From Hormiphora californensis (Eukaryota > Ctenophora > Tentaculata > Cydippida > Pleurobrachiidae): a DNA stretch of 64,000 nucleotides. Shown here piece by piece: positions 18,032-29,519 of this stretch. The position numbers were made by a program, and so were the translations under genes. The first letter of the stretch is position 1. Each line of letters begins with the position of its first letter. The notes under the pieces are model-generated. The model did no database searches, had not been told where the DNA came from, and saw only the letters and a program-made list of their open reading frames with translations. Location: NCBI GenBank assembly GCA_020137815.1, contig CM035360.1, positions 7,509,743 through 7,573,742 on the forward strand, written 5' to 3'.

Positions 18032-18981
18032 TCAATATCTCCTATCATTGTATCGGTCAAGTGTGCTCATAATGTTGCTATTGTTCGATTGAATGTAGTA
18101 GAGATACTGGGAAATTGTTGCGTTTGGGATGCCCTGATGATGGGCCATAGACACACAGGAGGAGGAAGGTATCGATTGTTTTTTCAGCTTTGTTCGTCTG
18201 TTTTGAAACCATATCTTCACTTGCCTGCTACTCAGTTGTAGGTTTCCTATGGGCGGGGTTGGGGTTAGGTCAAAATTACAGCTTATGTTTTCGATACTGA
18301 GAATTATTATTACTTCTAAAACCCGTGATCATTGACAGAAAATGTTTAAGAATTATTTTTTCAAGGCCCCTAAGTAAAGTTTTATTATTGTACAATCCTG
18401 CAGTTACCAATGATTACCTGCTAGTTCCTCCACCTGGGCAGTGCTGAGGTAGGGTCGCAGACGGAAGTTATCTTCCATCGTCCGTAACTGTTCCGTGCTG
18501 AACGATGATCGAAATCTGGCAGGGAAGATTCCTAGGTTAATATCCTGGAATCTGTATTCCGATTCTTTAAATATTATCTCTATTATATTATATCTCAGAA
18601 TCCAGCTCCCTTTGCATGACTTTTGTTATGTTCTAACCCTCCCTTTACATTTGTAAAGCAAGGTAGGTGTTTCGGGTGCGGGGCGCCCGAAACACAGTCT
18701 AGCCAGGCAAGCATGACTTACCGTTTCGTTTTCTTTTCCTCGTTCTGTTTCCTAGAACTATAACTAGAACTGGAGGACCTGGCAGCTGGTGCTGGTGTGG
18801 GCTTCTTCTTAATCACTATACTCCCACTCTCAATCCCCTTGATACTATGTCCCACAGGGTGGTCATTGTAAGCCACCTTGTAGGACCTGGTCTCCTGCTC
18901 CTTCCGAGGATCTCTCTGGCCATCAGACTTGTTGGATTGGAGGCCGAGTATAGCAGATATGGAGAAGGGACTATCAAACAT
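18032..18981 (-). CDS. ANTP-class (NK-like) homeodomain transcription factor with EH1 motif
   Basis: Three exons, 18722-18981, 18418-18515 and 18032-18246, in phase, 190 residues. Residues 4-12 read SPFSISAIL, an Engrailed-homology-1 motif that recruits Groucho/TLE co-repressors. The homeodomain spans about residues 84-143: KRFRSSFSTEQL at its start, Phe8, Leu16 replaced by Met, Phe20, then RQVKIWFQNRRTKLKK in helix 3 with Trp48, Phe49, Asn51 and Arg53 intact. An intron falls inside the domain, between Ala and Gly upstream of helix 3. A 45-residue Ser/Asn/Tyr-rich tail follows. The combination of N-terminal EH1 and this helix 3 fits NK-type ANTP genes, but I cannot name the subfamily. The ATG is three bases into an exon-like acceptor, so a 5' untranslated exon upstream is likely. 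Predicted nuclear DNA-binding repressor. Confidence 0.9.
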
Positions 18982-19699
18982 GACTGTAAAGCAAGTGAAT
19001 ATCAGAAAGGCAAAACGGTATAACATTTACAAGATAAATATCTATGACTAGACATTCATATATCACTCATTAGTCGACAATCCGTGAAATAGTAGCACTC
19101 TTTACACTAGGTCAATAGGGATTGGAGTAATAGCAATTAGGGGTCACTCCACATGCAGCAATAGTGGACAAGGAGTAATGGAAAGAACCCCGTTAGTAGT
19201 GGGCATGAAGTATAATAATAGAAAGAAGTGACTCAACAGAATTGTTGATTTACTTCGATTACAGTGAAGAGTTTCCAAGCTGGTGGTGGGTGGTGGTGGG
19301 TACTGTGTTATTAGGGTAGCCGAATGAGAGTGCTGTCAAGAGTGTCAACTAAGTGTCATTTAATTACAATCACTTTCCCAAGCCACCTGTGCATGTCTTG
19401 CTATAATTTTATTGAGAACAACTTTAGAGCTGGGAGGTGGTGGGATAATCCGACAGTAAAGAGTCCGACACACCAAGCTATTATATAGTCGGAGCGGCCG
19501 ATCCCTTTCGCCCAAACATCCCGGTAAATCTAAGCTATTATAGTTCAAACAAAAGAATCGCTACAGACAATACTGAACCAAGTCGGTTATATTATTTTCA
19601 CGCTTCACTTGAGACCAGAAGGACCAACGTCTTTTTAAAAAACGGACGAGTAATTGCACTACGTCGTGTGAGGGAGAGAGAGCTAAACTACCTCATCCA

Positions 19700-19757
<58 letters not shown>

Positions 19758-19772
19758 CCTTTCTCTTTCTCT
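18982..19772. other. region upstream of the homeobox gene
   Basis: No gene is supported. It contains GGTGGTGGGTGGTGGTGGGT near 19283 and a (CT)n run at 19704-19754. On the minus strand, AATAAAATTATA near 19403-19414 could be a polyadenylation signal for a transcript from the right. Confidence 0.4.
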
Positions 19773-20150
19773 TTAACTCTCTCTCGAAATAGCGATAAAG
19801 GGTTCATTTGTCAGGCCAGTGTCTATAAGCGCAATGGACCCCTTTGAGAAAAGGAGTAAAGACCGCTCATGAGATACTATTAGTAGATGAATAGGGTGAT
19901 CTAGCGACAACAACAAGAGCAGGGCTAAGATCAGGTCTCTAGCGACCATGTCGATCTCGCGTGGGAGGGGATCTAGATATATTGTAACTGTAGCAACAAC
20001 AAGATTCTTATGGCAACCACTCCTTACCATTCTAAGTAACTGACTATCCAACTCTAACATCTCTCCCGTGGTATCCAAGACCCTAATTCTCATAAGCGCT
20101 CCTTTCAATCGCCACTCCGTCTCCCTCACGTGATGGTGCACGCTCCCCAT
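19773..20150 (-). CDS. hypothetical small ORF or first exon
   Basis: An open frame of 125 codons begins at an ATG at 20150. The first 41 codons (MGSVHHHVRETEWRLKGALM and on to QLLRM) look coding and end at a strong donor (ATG|GTAAGG at 20028). The remainder is hydrophobic and Leu-rich and may be intron read-through. No family is recognised. Its ATG lies directly beside a CCAAT/E-box/CCAAT module. It could equally be chance. Confidence 0.3.
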   Translation of the reverse strand: MGSVHHHVRETEWRLKGALMRIRVLDTTGEMLELDSQLLRMVRSGCHKNLVVATVTIYLDPLPREIDMVARDLILALLLLLSLDHPIHLLIVSHERSLLLFSKGSIALIDTGLTNEPFIAISRES

Positions 20151-20195
20151 TGGCTGGTTCCATCACACGTGACCTGATAGCAGCACGCTGATTGG
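20149..20195. promoter_or_regulatory. CCAAT / E-box / CCAAT module, copy 1 (diverged)
   Basis: ATTGGCT at 20149, CACGTGACCT at 20166 and TGATTGGTTG at 20189, the same order and exact spacing (17 and 42 bases from the first A) as two other copies in the window, although the bases between the words differ. ATTGG is the reverse of CCAAT, the NF-Y site. CACGTG is the E-box bound by bHLH-zip factors. A second CACGTG lies at 20127. Confidence 0.65.
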
Positions 20196-20568
20196 TTGCG
20201 GCGGGTCCCGTGCTAAAAGCAGTCATCAGTTATCTCAGCAGCCACTGGGCATGGGAGCCCTAAAGTTAGTTAAATCATATATTTTGGGTATGCGGTGTTA
20301 TGTACCGCGGCCCAGACCAATAGGGAGCCTTGTTGCCATGCTATCGCAAAAACATGAGATGACCCTCTAATCGTTCTCAATTGGAGGGTACTTGAAGGAG
20401 CAGACACCCTCCACTAATATACCCAACTAGTGGTACTACAGGATAGCAAATATACCCTGAATTATATGGTACCATTAGTTTAGTAATCTGTGAGGGGCAA
20501 AAATGGGAACAAATTTGAGTGGGAAGATAGCGGGGGGAGTGAGAATGAGGGAGAGAGGGTGAGTGAGA

Positions 20569-20680
<112 letters not shown>

Positions 20681-20856
20681 GAGAGAGAGGGGAGCTAGTT
20701 GCCCCGCCCTAGTTGAATCATATAACTTGAGACATGGCTCTTGCACAGTCTGTCACAAACGTATAATGTGCGTTTATCGGCAACTTATCAAAAAATAACA
20801 AACAATCGACCAGCATAATGTTTACCTCTAAAGTCTCCCCCATATTTGTAAATCCA

Positions 20857-20948
20857 AATACTGGTCCCTGATTGGCTAATAACCAGTCACGTGACCTAAA
20901 TAACGAGTTCTGATTGGTTGTTTACTTGTGTCGGTCGGTTCCTGAAAT
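20857..20948 (+). repeat. CCAAT/E-box repeat, copy 2
   Basis: ATTGGCT at 20871, CACGTGACCT at 20888 and TGATTGGTTG at 20911. It matches the intronic copy at 43815-43934 almost base for base from CCCTGATTGG to CGGTCGGTTCCTGA, but lacks the left terminal repeat seen there, so it looks truncated or derived. Confidence 0.8.
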
Positions 20949-21913
20949 CCAGATTAAAAATGTCTGCTCAGTTACAAAAAGGCTGGAAAATATAACGTTG
21001 GATCGTTTATCAGACTACGGTTCTAATAGTCAATGTTGCCCAGGTGACAGTACTCTGATCTTGACTTGCTCTGAACTCGAATAGGATGACCGATTTCCAC
21101 AAAGATTTCCACCCTCCCTCCTTTTTATCTTTTACTGACTCTGATATCTCACGCATCTTACAGATAGCCAGTTCTGCAAAAAGCCTGTCAGAGAGATACG
21201 AAATATACGCCATTATTCAGGCCAACATCCACGATTTGTCACCCTTCTAGCTTTGTCCTTTGCCGCAAATGAACAGCCTACCGACTGGAGATGTGGAGAA
21301 GATAGATAGTTAGGAGAGAGATAGGTTAGGGGAGAGAGAGAAAGATAGAAGGAAAAATTTCTGGACGAATTTCCGTAGCCAGGGTCTTGAACGCAGTCTA
21401 GCGGGAGATCGACATGGCTCAATCTCAGTTCGTTTGTAAAGCGAAGACCGCTGTCAACTGCTCTCATACTATAGAAATAAAGATATGGCGAGAGAGAGAG
21501 GGAGAGAGAGAGAAACTAGATCATGACTGAAGATTGTCATGATAGTGATAAATGGCTACAGGTTAACAAAGTGATACTAATATAAAACAAGACCCACCGG
21601 CACCAAACTGTCGGTAGGATCCTAATTTCAAAGAAAATCAATAGAACATGCGAGGGCATTTTACTTTTCCGCCGAATATAGGGAACACTTAGCTAGATCT
21701 TGGAGTTTTTTATACATTTAGCATTTAGGGTAAGCAGGAGATAGTATTTTTGCAGGATCTATCTCTAATTCTTCTTCTCCTCGTTTCTGACGCGATCAGT
21801 GCCCCCACTCATTCCCCCTGGGAGCTATGATTTGTGCGGATAGTTAGAGTCATTACTGAGCCCCGTATGACACCCACCCTTTTTGGAGTCTAGCATAACT
21901 AGTCTGAGAAAGA

Positions 21914-22003
<90 letters not shown>

Positions 22004-23200
22004 TGATGAGAAACATGAGGTATTATTGAGATGGAAGGACTCAGCTGTCTGGGATTGTAATGGCTCCAATGATAGTAGCACGATATTTCTATCTCTCTAT
22101 CTTTCTGCTAACTTCTTTGCATGATATAGACAGCATATCTAGTAGATATTATCTACTCTATCTATCTTTACTTTCCTCTATTTCTCTATCATTTATCGGT
22201 CTCTAATCTTGACAATTCCATCGCCGATATGTGTTCTACTAACTCAATTTTCCAAAAATAGATCGAAGGATGAAAAGGATTATAGCTGCCAGCAGGATGA
22301 TTTCAGAGGGAGTGATACGGGGGAAAAGAAGGTTATTGTGCCTGCATGTCCCTTTTCATCACCAATTCCAGCTGCAGAATGATAGATCATAGAACTGTTA
22401 TTATCCTCATGTTTCCACAGGTATAGTGGAGCTGGAGAGTGGAGAATGGTTAGGAGGCTGGAGAGACGAGAGGGTTAATGAAAAGGAAAGCTATGTTGCA
22501 CCAGTGGAATGGCAACGACATACCGGATCTTGAAGCCTCTCGTATTCTCACAAGAGAACTGCAAAACCTGAAATCTGAGTGTCTGTCCTGGAGGAGTGAT
22601 CGTGTCTCAGGTGAGATGCAGATCATGAACCGTGTGTTTGGTGTAACGCGCGGTGTCAATTAACTGATTAGGATGGCGCAGGTGTTACCCCTCCCAATTG
22701 ACAGATTTAGGTTGATTCATTTCCTTATCAATTCCGAGTTATAGGAGACAATCGATTGTACTGAATACTGACCAATCTCAGAACAAATCTAGAGTTGTCC
22801 TGTGTCATTGTAATTCCTTTTGTTGTTTTAAACAATCGACTAGCACATACAAATTATACCAATCTCCCCGATCCCCATTCTCGAATCCACCGCCATTGTT
22901 CACCCCCAGTATTAGAATCCACATTCCAACTGTTTAGTGAACGACAATTTATAGTTTGTTGATCTTCCCTATATAGGTAAAACAGGTTCCACGTGCAGTT
23001 AGAATTCGATGATGATCGTTCATTTATATTTAGTATTTAATGTATTTATTTATCTGTTATTATCATGGTCTGTATAATCCCCAGCTGTCTACTCCAGCTC
23101 CAGTGTGCAGTACTAGTACGGTAGTTGCAACACCGGACAGAAACACACAGAAGTAGATGTAAGCTCACAACACACACACTCCCTGCAAATATCTCTTGTA
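20949..23200. other. 2.2 kb with no supported gene
   Basis: I find only scattered short open frames (for example minus-strand 21010-21213 and 21213-21467) with no recognisable family and no consistent splice chain. There are GA runs at 21919-21954 and 21974-22000. The last part presumably holds the promoter of the four-TM gene. A real but divergent gene could be missed here. Confidence 0.4.
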
Positions 23201-25109
23201 ATGTCTCACTCTCCACCATCTGTTGTTGTATCTACTGATAAACCTAACCCGACCCTCTCACCCATCCCTGGCCCCCCGCCCCCCGAGGAAACAGAGGTTA
23301 GAGAGACTTATTATGCTGGTTTAGTAGTAGCACCTTTTTTAGATTTATGTTGTAGAGAGGTTGTATTAGTCTGGTAGCAGGATGATTTTTAGCATGGATC
23401 TCACATGTTCTAAGAACAGTATTCTCACTTAGATATTACTTTTAGCAATAATCACACTAGAAAGTACCCTCGCCATTTTTGCCGATATCAGAAAGCAATA
23501 TTAAGTCTAGGTACATGATGTACAGTTGAGCTGCCAATATTCTCTGACTATCTCTCTCTGTCCTCCCTCTCCCTCTCTGTCCCCCTTTCTGTCTCTCTGT
23601 CTCTGATGTAACGTGTAATTTTGCAGTCTCACAGCAGCCTATATAGCTTTCTATCGGTTACCCCTCGTGTTGTAGGTTTTTATATTGGGTGATCTCCAAA
23701 ATGTCCTTGTACTATTTATTATCTAAAGACAGTCCCAGACAGTGTAGATTGAGCCTAGTCTGTAACACTCTGTAACACAGACTGTGTTCTATACTCTGTA
23801 CGTTGTTCTGTATTGTCTCAGTTTTCCTCACATTACACTATATCTTGTAGCCTGGTGTTGGAGAAGCAATCAACAGGATACTATTCGGATCTGAGCAACA
23901 ACAACAGCCCAGTGTCACCAACATGGAACCAAGTCCTGCTAAACCCTCCCCTCCCTCTACCCTACCACCAGCGAACCCGTGAGTCTAGTGGGGCAGCATT
24001 TGCTGTAGAAATAAGAGCTTGGTTACCCCTGTTTGTTAACCCGTTATTGAACCGTTTATTTTCAATTTCATAGTAAGTTTACCTGTGTATATCTTGTTCA
24101 GGATTCCAGCGGAGAAGGTTGATTTTACGGATATCCACATATCTCCTGACCAGGCTCCTGCCGCCGCTCCACATGTTGTGAGTTGATCATTCATCTAACT
24201 AACTGGAATATAGGGAATTGTTATTTGTTAGTTTCTTTAATTATACAATGTCATGTAAGCACTATATATCCTGCAGGGACTGGGGCCATCAATGTACTAC
24301 ACTAGAGCAGAAATAGAGGCTGACGAGGCAAAACCTCCTAGTGAAGACGCTCAGGTGAGAGAAACACTTTGATAGAATTTCGAGCTCGAAAACACATATA
24401 CCTCGATCGAGGTCTAGGTGGACTCATTTCCTTGTTGAATTAAGTTACTTTTCTAGTGCGGACACAGTGTCAGGCGACTCAAATTCCTTGACATACCAAA
24501 CCATGAAGCCATCATCTTATTTTCTTGCAGGTTATAGAACTGGTGAAATGGGTTCCTACCTTACCCCAGTTGTTTGTGTACCTGTCCCTGACTCAGTTTA
24601 TTGTCAACTTCTTCTGGTTTATAGCAATCTGCACAGAAACTACTGGAGTTGGCTATCTAGCTCCTAACGAAAACTGGTTCAAATATACCGCTTGGTAAGG
24701 AGATTACAAACCGTTTCACCGTCATCGATTTATAATGTTTCCACGCCCCATATACCAAACTGCTATTGTATGAAATATTAATATTATTATTCTGTTCAGG
24801 GTGTTTTTGGGAATAATGACGATTCTGGACTTCTTATACAACTACCTCCTAAAGCATTCCTTGATTCACGCCCTCGTGTCTACTGTTTTCTCTTTCTTCG
24901 TCTTCATCACATACTTCTACGCTCCTCTAACCTCATCGGACAACAGCAGGGCGTACCAAGCTACATTTACCTTTTTCCGAGGTCTCTTTCTCCTCCTGAT
25001 CATGGCCCTTTACAGTCTGGCATATCGCCAGGACATTGTTCCTCCCCGAGATCACCTTCCTGGACCGGTGCGAAACTTTGTGGTGAAACATCGCCTTGAT
25101 ATGGAATAG
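23201..25109 (+). CDS. four-transmembrane protein with proline-rich N-terminus
   Basis: Six exons: 23201-23296, 23851-23978, 24102-24177, 24277-24354, 24531-24694 and 24800-25109, all in phase, 283 residues. The first about 125 residues are hydrophilic and rich in Pro, Ser and Glu, with PxxP-type stretches (PIPGPPPPEE) that could bind SH3 domains. Four hydrophobic segments follow: LFVYLSLTQFIVNFFWFIAI, WVFLGIMTILDFLYNYLL, ALVSTVFSFFVFITYFYA and ATFTFFRGLFLLLIMALYSL. The C-terminus is short and basic. There is no signal peptide. The layout (cytosolic N-terminus, four TM segments, short loops) resembles MARVEL-type tetraspan vesicle or junction proteins, but I see no diagnostic motif and leave it unnamed. 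Confidence 0.8.
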
Positions 25110-25395
25110 GACATATGCAGTTAGTGAAACTAAAAGTTGTTGAGAGCTGTCAGGTTATGAACAATTCAAAAATGGAAGATATGTTTTATGAGAATTTAAT
25201 TGACTCATTTCTCAGGAATTCCGAATTCGTCACTATTGACTTGCGTGTTGAATGGTAACGTACACGTATTTAAATCATATTCCTAGAACTTTGTTTTGTT
25301 GTTGCAGTCGATAATATCGACTCGATATCCTTCTGTATTTGGTTTATGTTCTTCTTTGTAAATATGTGTATGTTTCATTTTGACCTTTCTCTGAC

Positions 25396-25623
25396 TTAAA
25401 GTCGGATTTTTTGAAACTGTCACCCCCCTGGGTATTTTCAAACTTCGTAAATGACCATAAAACCAGTTCCTGACGAGATAGAGACTTGAAATTTGGAGGT
25501 TACGAAGATCTTGCTAAGTTCTTCCGAACCTCCAAATTTCAAGTCTCTATCTTATCAGGAACCGGAGATATGGCAAATTTTGTTATTTCAGGGGGGTGAC
25601 AGTTTCAAAAAATCCGACTTTAG
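25396..25623. mobile_element. 228-bp foldback element
   Basis: TAAAGTCGGATTTTTTGAAA continuing to CTGTCACCCCCCTG at the left is matched as an inverted repeat of about 36 bases at the right (25588-25623). An inner pair, GAGACTTGAAATTTGGAGGTT and its complement, extends the hairpin, so nearly the whole element can fold on itself. Further AAGTCGG/CCGACTT words at about 25845-25905 suggest a second, degraded copy. The ends resemble those of the element at 55985-56254. Confidence 0.8.
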
Positions 25624-26130
25624 TTAATTGTCTCTCTGTATTATGTATATCGCAAGTTGGCCATTTGATAATAGCCAATGCGCGTCATTTATTTGCGCGC
25701 CACAACGTATGCGCGCGCCGCTCAGATCAGATAAAAAATATAATTTTAGAAAAGAGAAAAAAAAGATCTTTTTTCTGGTTTGAAAAGCGCTGCCTTATCC
25801 CGCGCTGCGCGTGGCGCCAGCAACGTTTGCCAATTTTCTGGTATAAAGTCGGTCCGACTTAGTCGGATTTTGACAACTTCAAAAAATCCGACTTTAGCCG
25901 ATTTCGGACATCTCTGGACAAGTCACAAGGGGGAAAGGGGTTGACGCAATTCGGACTGTCCCAGGGTTTGAAGAAAAATTTTACTGATTTTACTAGATAT
26001 AGGTACGTAGGTAGACGAAACTTGGACAGGGGGTCTGGCAGATTCGGATACAGGCCCGGACAGGGGGAGGGGGTAAAAAATGACCAAAAATCTCGGACGT
26101 CCTTTTTCTATCGTCCCTTATGCTCTTGAT
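25624..26130. repeat. degraded repeat tract downstream of the four-TM gene
   Basis: It includes the reverse copy of the 15257-15315 repeat at 25781-25860, with flanking AAGTCGG words. The rest has no coding signal. Confidence 0.5.
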
Positions 26131-26433
26131 AGAGAGACGATGAAATCATTGCATAATAACCAGTTATGACTAATGACATAACCATTCACTTTCTCTCGCA
26201 AAATAACTATACGTCTCTCGCAAAATAACTATAGAGACTAATGATAAACATACGAGTGGTCTCCTCATACAGTGCATATAGTGCATATTAAATTACATGG
26301 CTATATTAGCAGTTTCTTTGAAGAGCGCAGTGAGATTGTTGTTAATGAATTGTGAGATTTCTCTCTGAGGAATGTAGGCTTCTCACTTCTCTATGTGGCC
26401 TGTTATAACCCTTCCAGCTGGTCGCAAAGTTAG
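26131..26433 (+). repeat. dispersed 0.3 kb repeat, copy 1
   Basis: Shared landmarks in order: GACGATGAAATCAT, ATAACCAGTTATGAC, CATTCACTTTCTCTCGCAAA, GGTCTCCTC, TTGTTGTTAATGAATTGTGA, GATTTCTCTCTGAGG and CTATGTGGCCTGTTATAACC. The same series is seen at 26434-28430 (interrupted) and 28690-28996. This copy has a short internal duplication of CTCTCGCAAAATAACTATA. Confidence 0.85.
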
Positions 26434-26467
26434 GAGACGATTTAATATAATAACCAGTTATGACATA

Positions 26468-26637
26468 ATAATAGGAGCGCTTAGAATTAAGAATTTAGAT
26501 CATGCACGTGCAAAAGTCGGGCACCTCCCGAAGTTTAGGTTACTGTCACTCCTTTGCTTTGCATCGAATCAAAAAATGACCCTCAAGTTTTTTGAAGATC
26601 TCGACAAGATCTTTCGAAAACTTGCGGGTCATTTTTA
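26468..26637. mobile_element. 170-bp foldback insertion inside the dispersed repeat
   Basis: It interrupts ATAACCAGTTATGACATAA / TAACCTGCACCATTC, which is continuous in the copy at 28690. AAAATGACCCTCAAGTTTTT faces AAAACTTGCGGGTCATTTTT as an inverted repeat around GATCTCGACAAGATC. No open frame. Confidence 0.6.
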
Positions 26638-26795
26638 TAACCTGCCCCATTCACTTTCTCTCGCAAAATAACTATAGGTCAAGACTAATGATACAAGTGG
26701 TCTCCTCATATATAGTGCGTATTAAATTACATGGTTATATTCTACTAGCCTAGTTTCTTTGAAGAGTGCAGAGAGATTGTTGTTAATAAGTTGTG

Positions 26796-28299
26796 TGTGT
26801 GTGTGTGTGTTTTGCACCGCCCGTCATTCCTCCCACTTTACTGCCCCACAATGGTCGGCAGACAACCTATATTAATATCACTCTTCGCCACCGTCCCCCA
26901 CACGTAGGGATAATGTTGATGTTGTTCCGGTTTGGGTCCTGGTATTTTGTTGAGCAAGCTCAACATTTCCCTCGCCTTCGCCGGCATCACAAGAAGAGTA
27001 TTTGATACAGTGAATCTAATATTAGACTGACATACCTATATTGTCAGGACAATGGATGGAATTTACCTGTCTCACAGACTGGTATTTGGTTACTACTGCT
27101 CCAGGGAGCTGTAGAGGTAGGTGGGTTGCCGGATATGACAATACCGTGGGTTCAGCATCTAATCGGTGACGGCTGAAATATCTTATCACACCTCAGGTCT
27201 TTGGTCAAAACCGCTAGCAGTACTTATCAGCATGCAACCTGGGGGTCCGGACAGCTAATTTCTTAGCAAGCACAGATAAGCATGAAAAACGCTTATGTAA
27301 ACTTCTGGTGAGCATTTGGCAAATTATCAGCTCCCAGGGGTTGCACTATTGCGGGGTAATTACTTGCCATACGGCGGAGGTGGCCCTTTGTTATGGCCCA
27401 GAACTGCCCTACCTTAATAGTGGGACCCTTATGATGTGGTTTTGTGGAATTCCCCGGCCGTAGCGATTCTTGCCCTGTGGTTTGCTACTTCTTTCAGATC
27501 GGGATGGTTGGGGATGGTTTATTCGAATAGGTTACTTCTGTATACTAGTTTGGAGAATTTGTGCAGATCCAGTGTGTTGCTGGGAGTGAGAATGTTGTTG
27601 ATGATATCTTGGTAGTCGAGCTTGTATCGTAGCTCATCTAGGTCGGGGCAGTGGAGGAGCTGCAAAGGTAGTATGTGGCAAAAATTTGGGCAGAGGTTCC
27701 CCAGGGGAATAACCCCTATTTTTGCGAGAGAAGGTAACCTCCGTCCGACCAATATGGGATGTTGGACAGGAGGGCTGTTTTAAAGGCTACAGCTGCCGGG
27801 TGATTACAAATCATGGGTTGCCATAATTGAGGGAGGCTAGTTCTCTGGCGTAGAATTTACCCCCATAATTAAATGGGAGACAGCCGAAGGGTCATCAGGC
27901 ATGCCTAGTAGGCAGAGGCCCTCGGTGATTACAAATCATGGGTTGCCATGTGTAACAAGGTTACTGGCTGGGGTGAGATTATCAGTTCAACCGGGATCCT
28001 CACTAAGACTCAGCCCGACGACCGACCGACAAACGATCGATCAACGACTGATATCAATCGTCAACCAACCGCTCATCAATCGACCGCCGAACCAAATCCC
28101 AGCAGGGACCAGCCGCACTGCAAGAGCTCGGTGCCATAGTTGAGTTCGGCAAGGTCTCTGGCAAAGTTTACTCCCCAAGATTGGGGAGAGAGCCGGTGTG
28201 ATTTGACCGTAATCACTGGACCATCAGCCAACCAGGTCCACGGCAACGGGACTGAGCTCGAAGAACTCAGCTGGCACGAAGAACCTGAGTTCCCCCCGC
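26796..28299 (-). mobile_element. 1.5 kb insertion with 15-bp target duplication, probable non-LTR retrotransposon remnant
   Basis: The 15 bases TGTTAATAAGTTGTG stand at 26781-26795 and again at 28300-28314, exactly where the host repeat is broken. A (TG)n run at 26794-26811 marks the left edge; on the minus strand it is a 3' (CA)n tail. An internal minus-strand open frame at 27519-27752 resembles the end of a reverse-transcriptase ORF. Long target duplications and simple 3' tails are typical of LINE-like insertions. The word GTGATTACAAATCATGGGTT is repeated inside at 27801 and 27924. Confidence 0.65.
27519..27752 (-). pseudogene. possible 3' end of a LINE reverse-transcriptase ORF
   Basis: The last 77 codons read HCPDLDELRYKL and later TLDLHKFSKLVYRSNLFE before TAA. 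This resembles the common C-terminus of non-LTR retrotransposon ORF2 (His, CP-x-L, R-x-x-L, then a Phe-x-x-x-hydrophobic end). The upstream RT core is absent, so the copy is 5'-truncated or decayed. The match is by eye and modest. Confidence 0.4.
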
Positions 28300-28430
28300 T
28301 GTTAATAAGTTGTGAGATTTCTCTCTGAGGAACGTGGACTTATCACTCCTCTATGTGGCCTGTTATAACCCTTGCAGCTGTTCGCAAAGTTAAATAAGTT
28401 AGGAATGTGTTTCATCGTGGGGGCATTGGA

Positions 28431-28689
28431 AAACCTATCCGAGGATCTTATCCGATGATCTTATCTGGAACCGTAGTTGTGGCTTGGTATCGAAGACACC
28501 TCACACTCTCAGGCCGCTTTGCGGCCTTCGTTTGGTGCGCTTCACGCGCCGGCAACTGGCAAGGGAGGGGTAACTTCGTTACCAAAGTTGTGGCCATTTA
28601 AAATATGCTATCTACTATCTAGCTTTTGATTTAAAAATTGATGGAGGGCCATCAAGTCGTTTGTAATGGATGCATGCTCTTCATAGCGG
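28431..28689. other. spacer between dispersed repeat copies
   Basis: No gene. It contains a GC-rich palindromic patch, GGCCGCTTTGCGGCC, at about 28512. Confidence 0.4.
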
Positions 28690-28996
28690 TTTGTAGGATA
28701 AGAGACGATGAAATCATAATAACCAGTTATGACATAACCTGCACCATTCACTTTCTCTCGCAAAATAACTTTAGGTCCTAGAAAGACTAATGATATGTGG
28801 TCTCCTCGTATATAGTGCAATATTAAATTACATGGTTTCTTTGAAGAGCACAGGGAGATTGTTGTTAATGAATTGTGAGATTTCTCTCTGAGGAGCGTAG
28901 GACTTCTCGCCTCTCTATGTGGCCTGTTATAACCCTTCCAGCTGTTCGAAAAGTTAAATAAGTTAGGAATGTGTTTCGTCATTGGGGCTTTCGAGG
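28690..28996 (+). repeat. dispersed 0.3 kb repeat, copy 3 (intact)
   Basis: It carries the full landmark series described for 26131-26433, without insertions, ending GGAATGTGTTTCGTCATTGG. It serves as the reference that exposes the two insertions in copy 2. Confidence 0.85.
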
Positions 28997-29519
28997 GAAT
29001 ATATTCCTGTGTACACCTGATCGATTTAAAAGGCGAATCTGATTTGGAGAGGCTTTTTGTCACTTCCCCACATCGAATAGGCTTTTTTTTTTTCCTGTGG
29101 CTGATATCTCCCTATTTCAAGATAAATATCGTGTTCTCTACTGTTCTTATCTCAAGATAAATTCACAATATTGGCACTGGGTCGGACAAATAACATGTAA
29201 GCTTGTCACGTGTATTCCAGTCATACCACCACATCTAATTGTAAAACATGCTCTTCTTATTTCCCTTCATTGTTTTAAGTGTGCTCTCCACGTACACAGC
29301 CATTGTAAAGACGAACGACATTTTATTTGTACGTCGGAACTTTGCTTTAGCTCTAACTTCTTTTTTCTCAACTCAACAAAAAATCATTTTACTTTTCTGG
29401 TAAATGGCAATATGCGATAGTTTTAATAAATTCAATTCTATAAAACAAAATGTAGTCAACCAATCCTTGGTCTCTAATTTGTAACTGATTAAACCTAGCG
29501 ATACAAAGTCTCCGGTGGA
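28997..29519. other. region upstream of the seven-TM gene
   Basis: AT-rich, no exon seen. Presumed promoter and 5' untranslated region. Confidence 0.4.

Larger units (their letters stand above)
26434..28430 (+). repeat. dispersed 0.3 kb repeat, copy 2, split by two insertions
   Basis: The left part runs from 26434 to 26795 and the right part from 28300 to 28430. Together they rebuild the same order of landmarks as the intact copies. One insertion lies at about 26468-26637 and a larger one at 26796-28299. Confidence 0.8.

Noticed and set aside
21010-21467. Two adjacent minus-strand ORFs
   Set aside because: Plausible composition but no family, no start context and no consistent splice chain.
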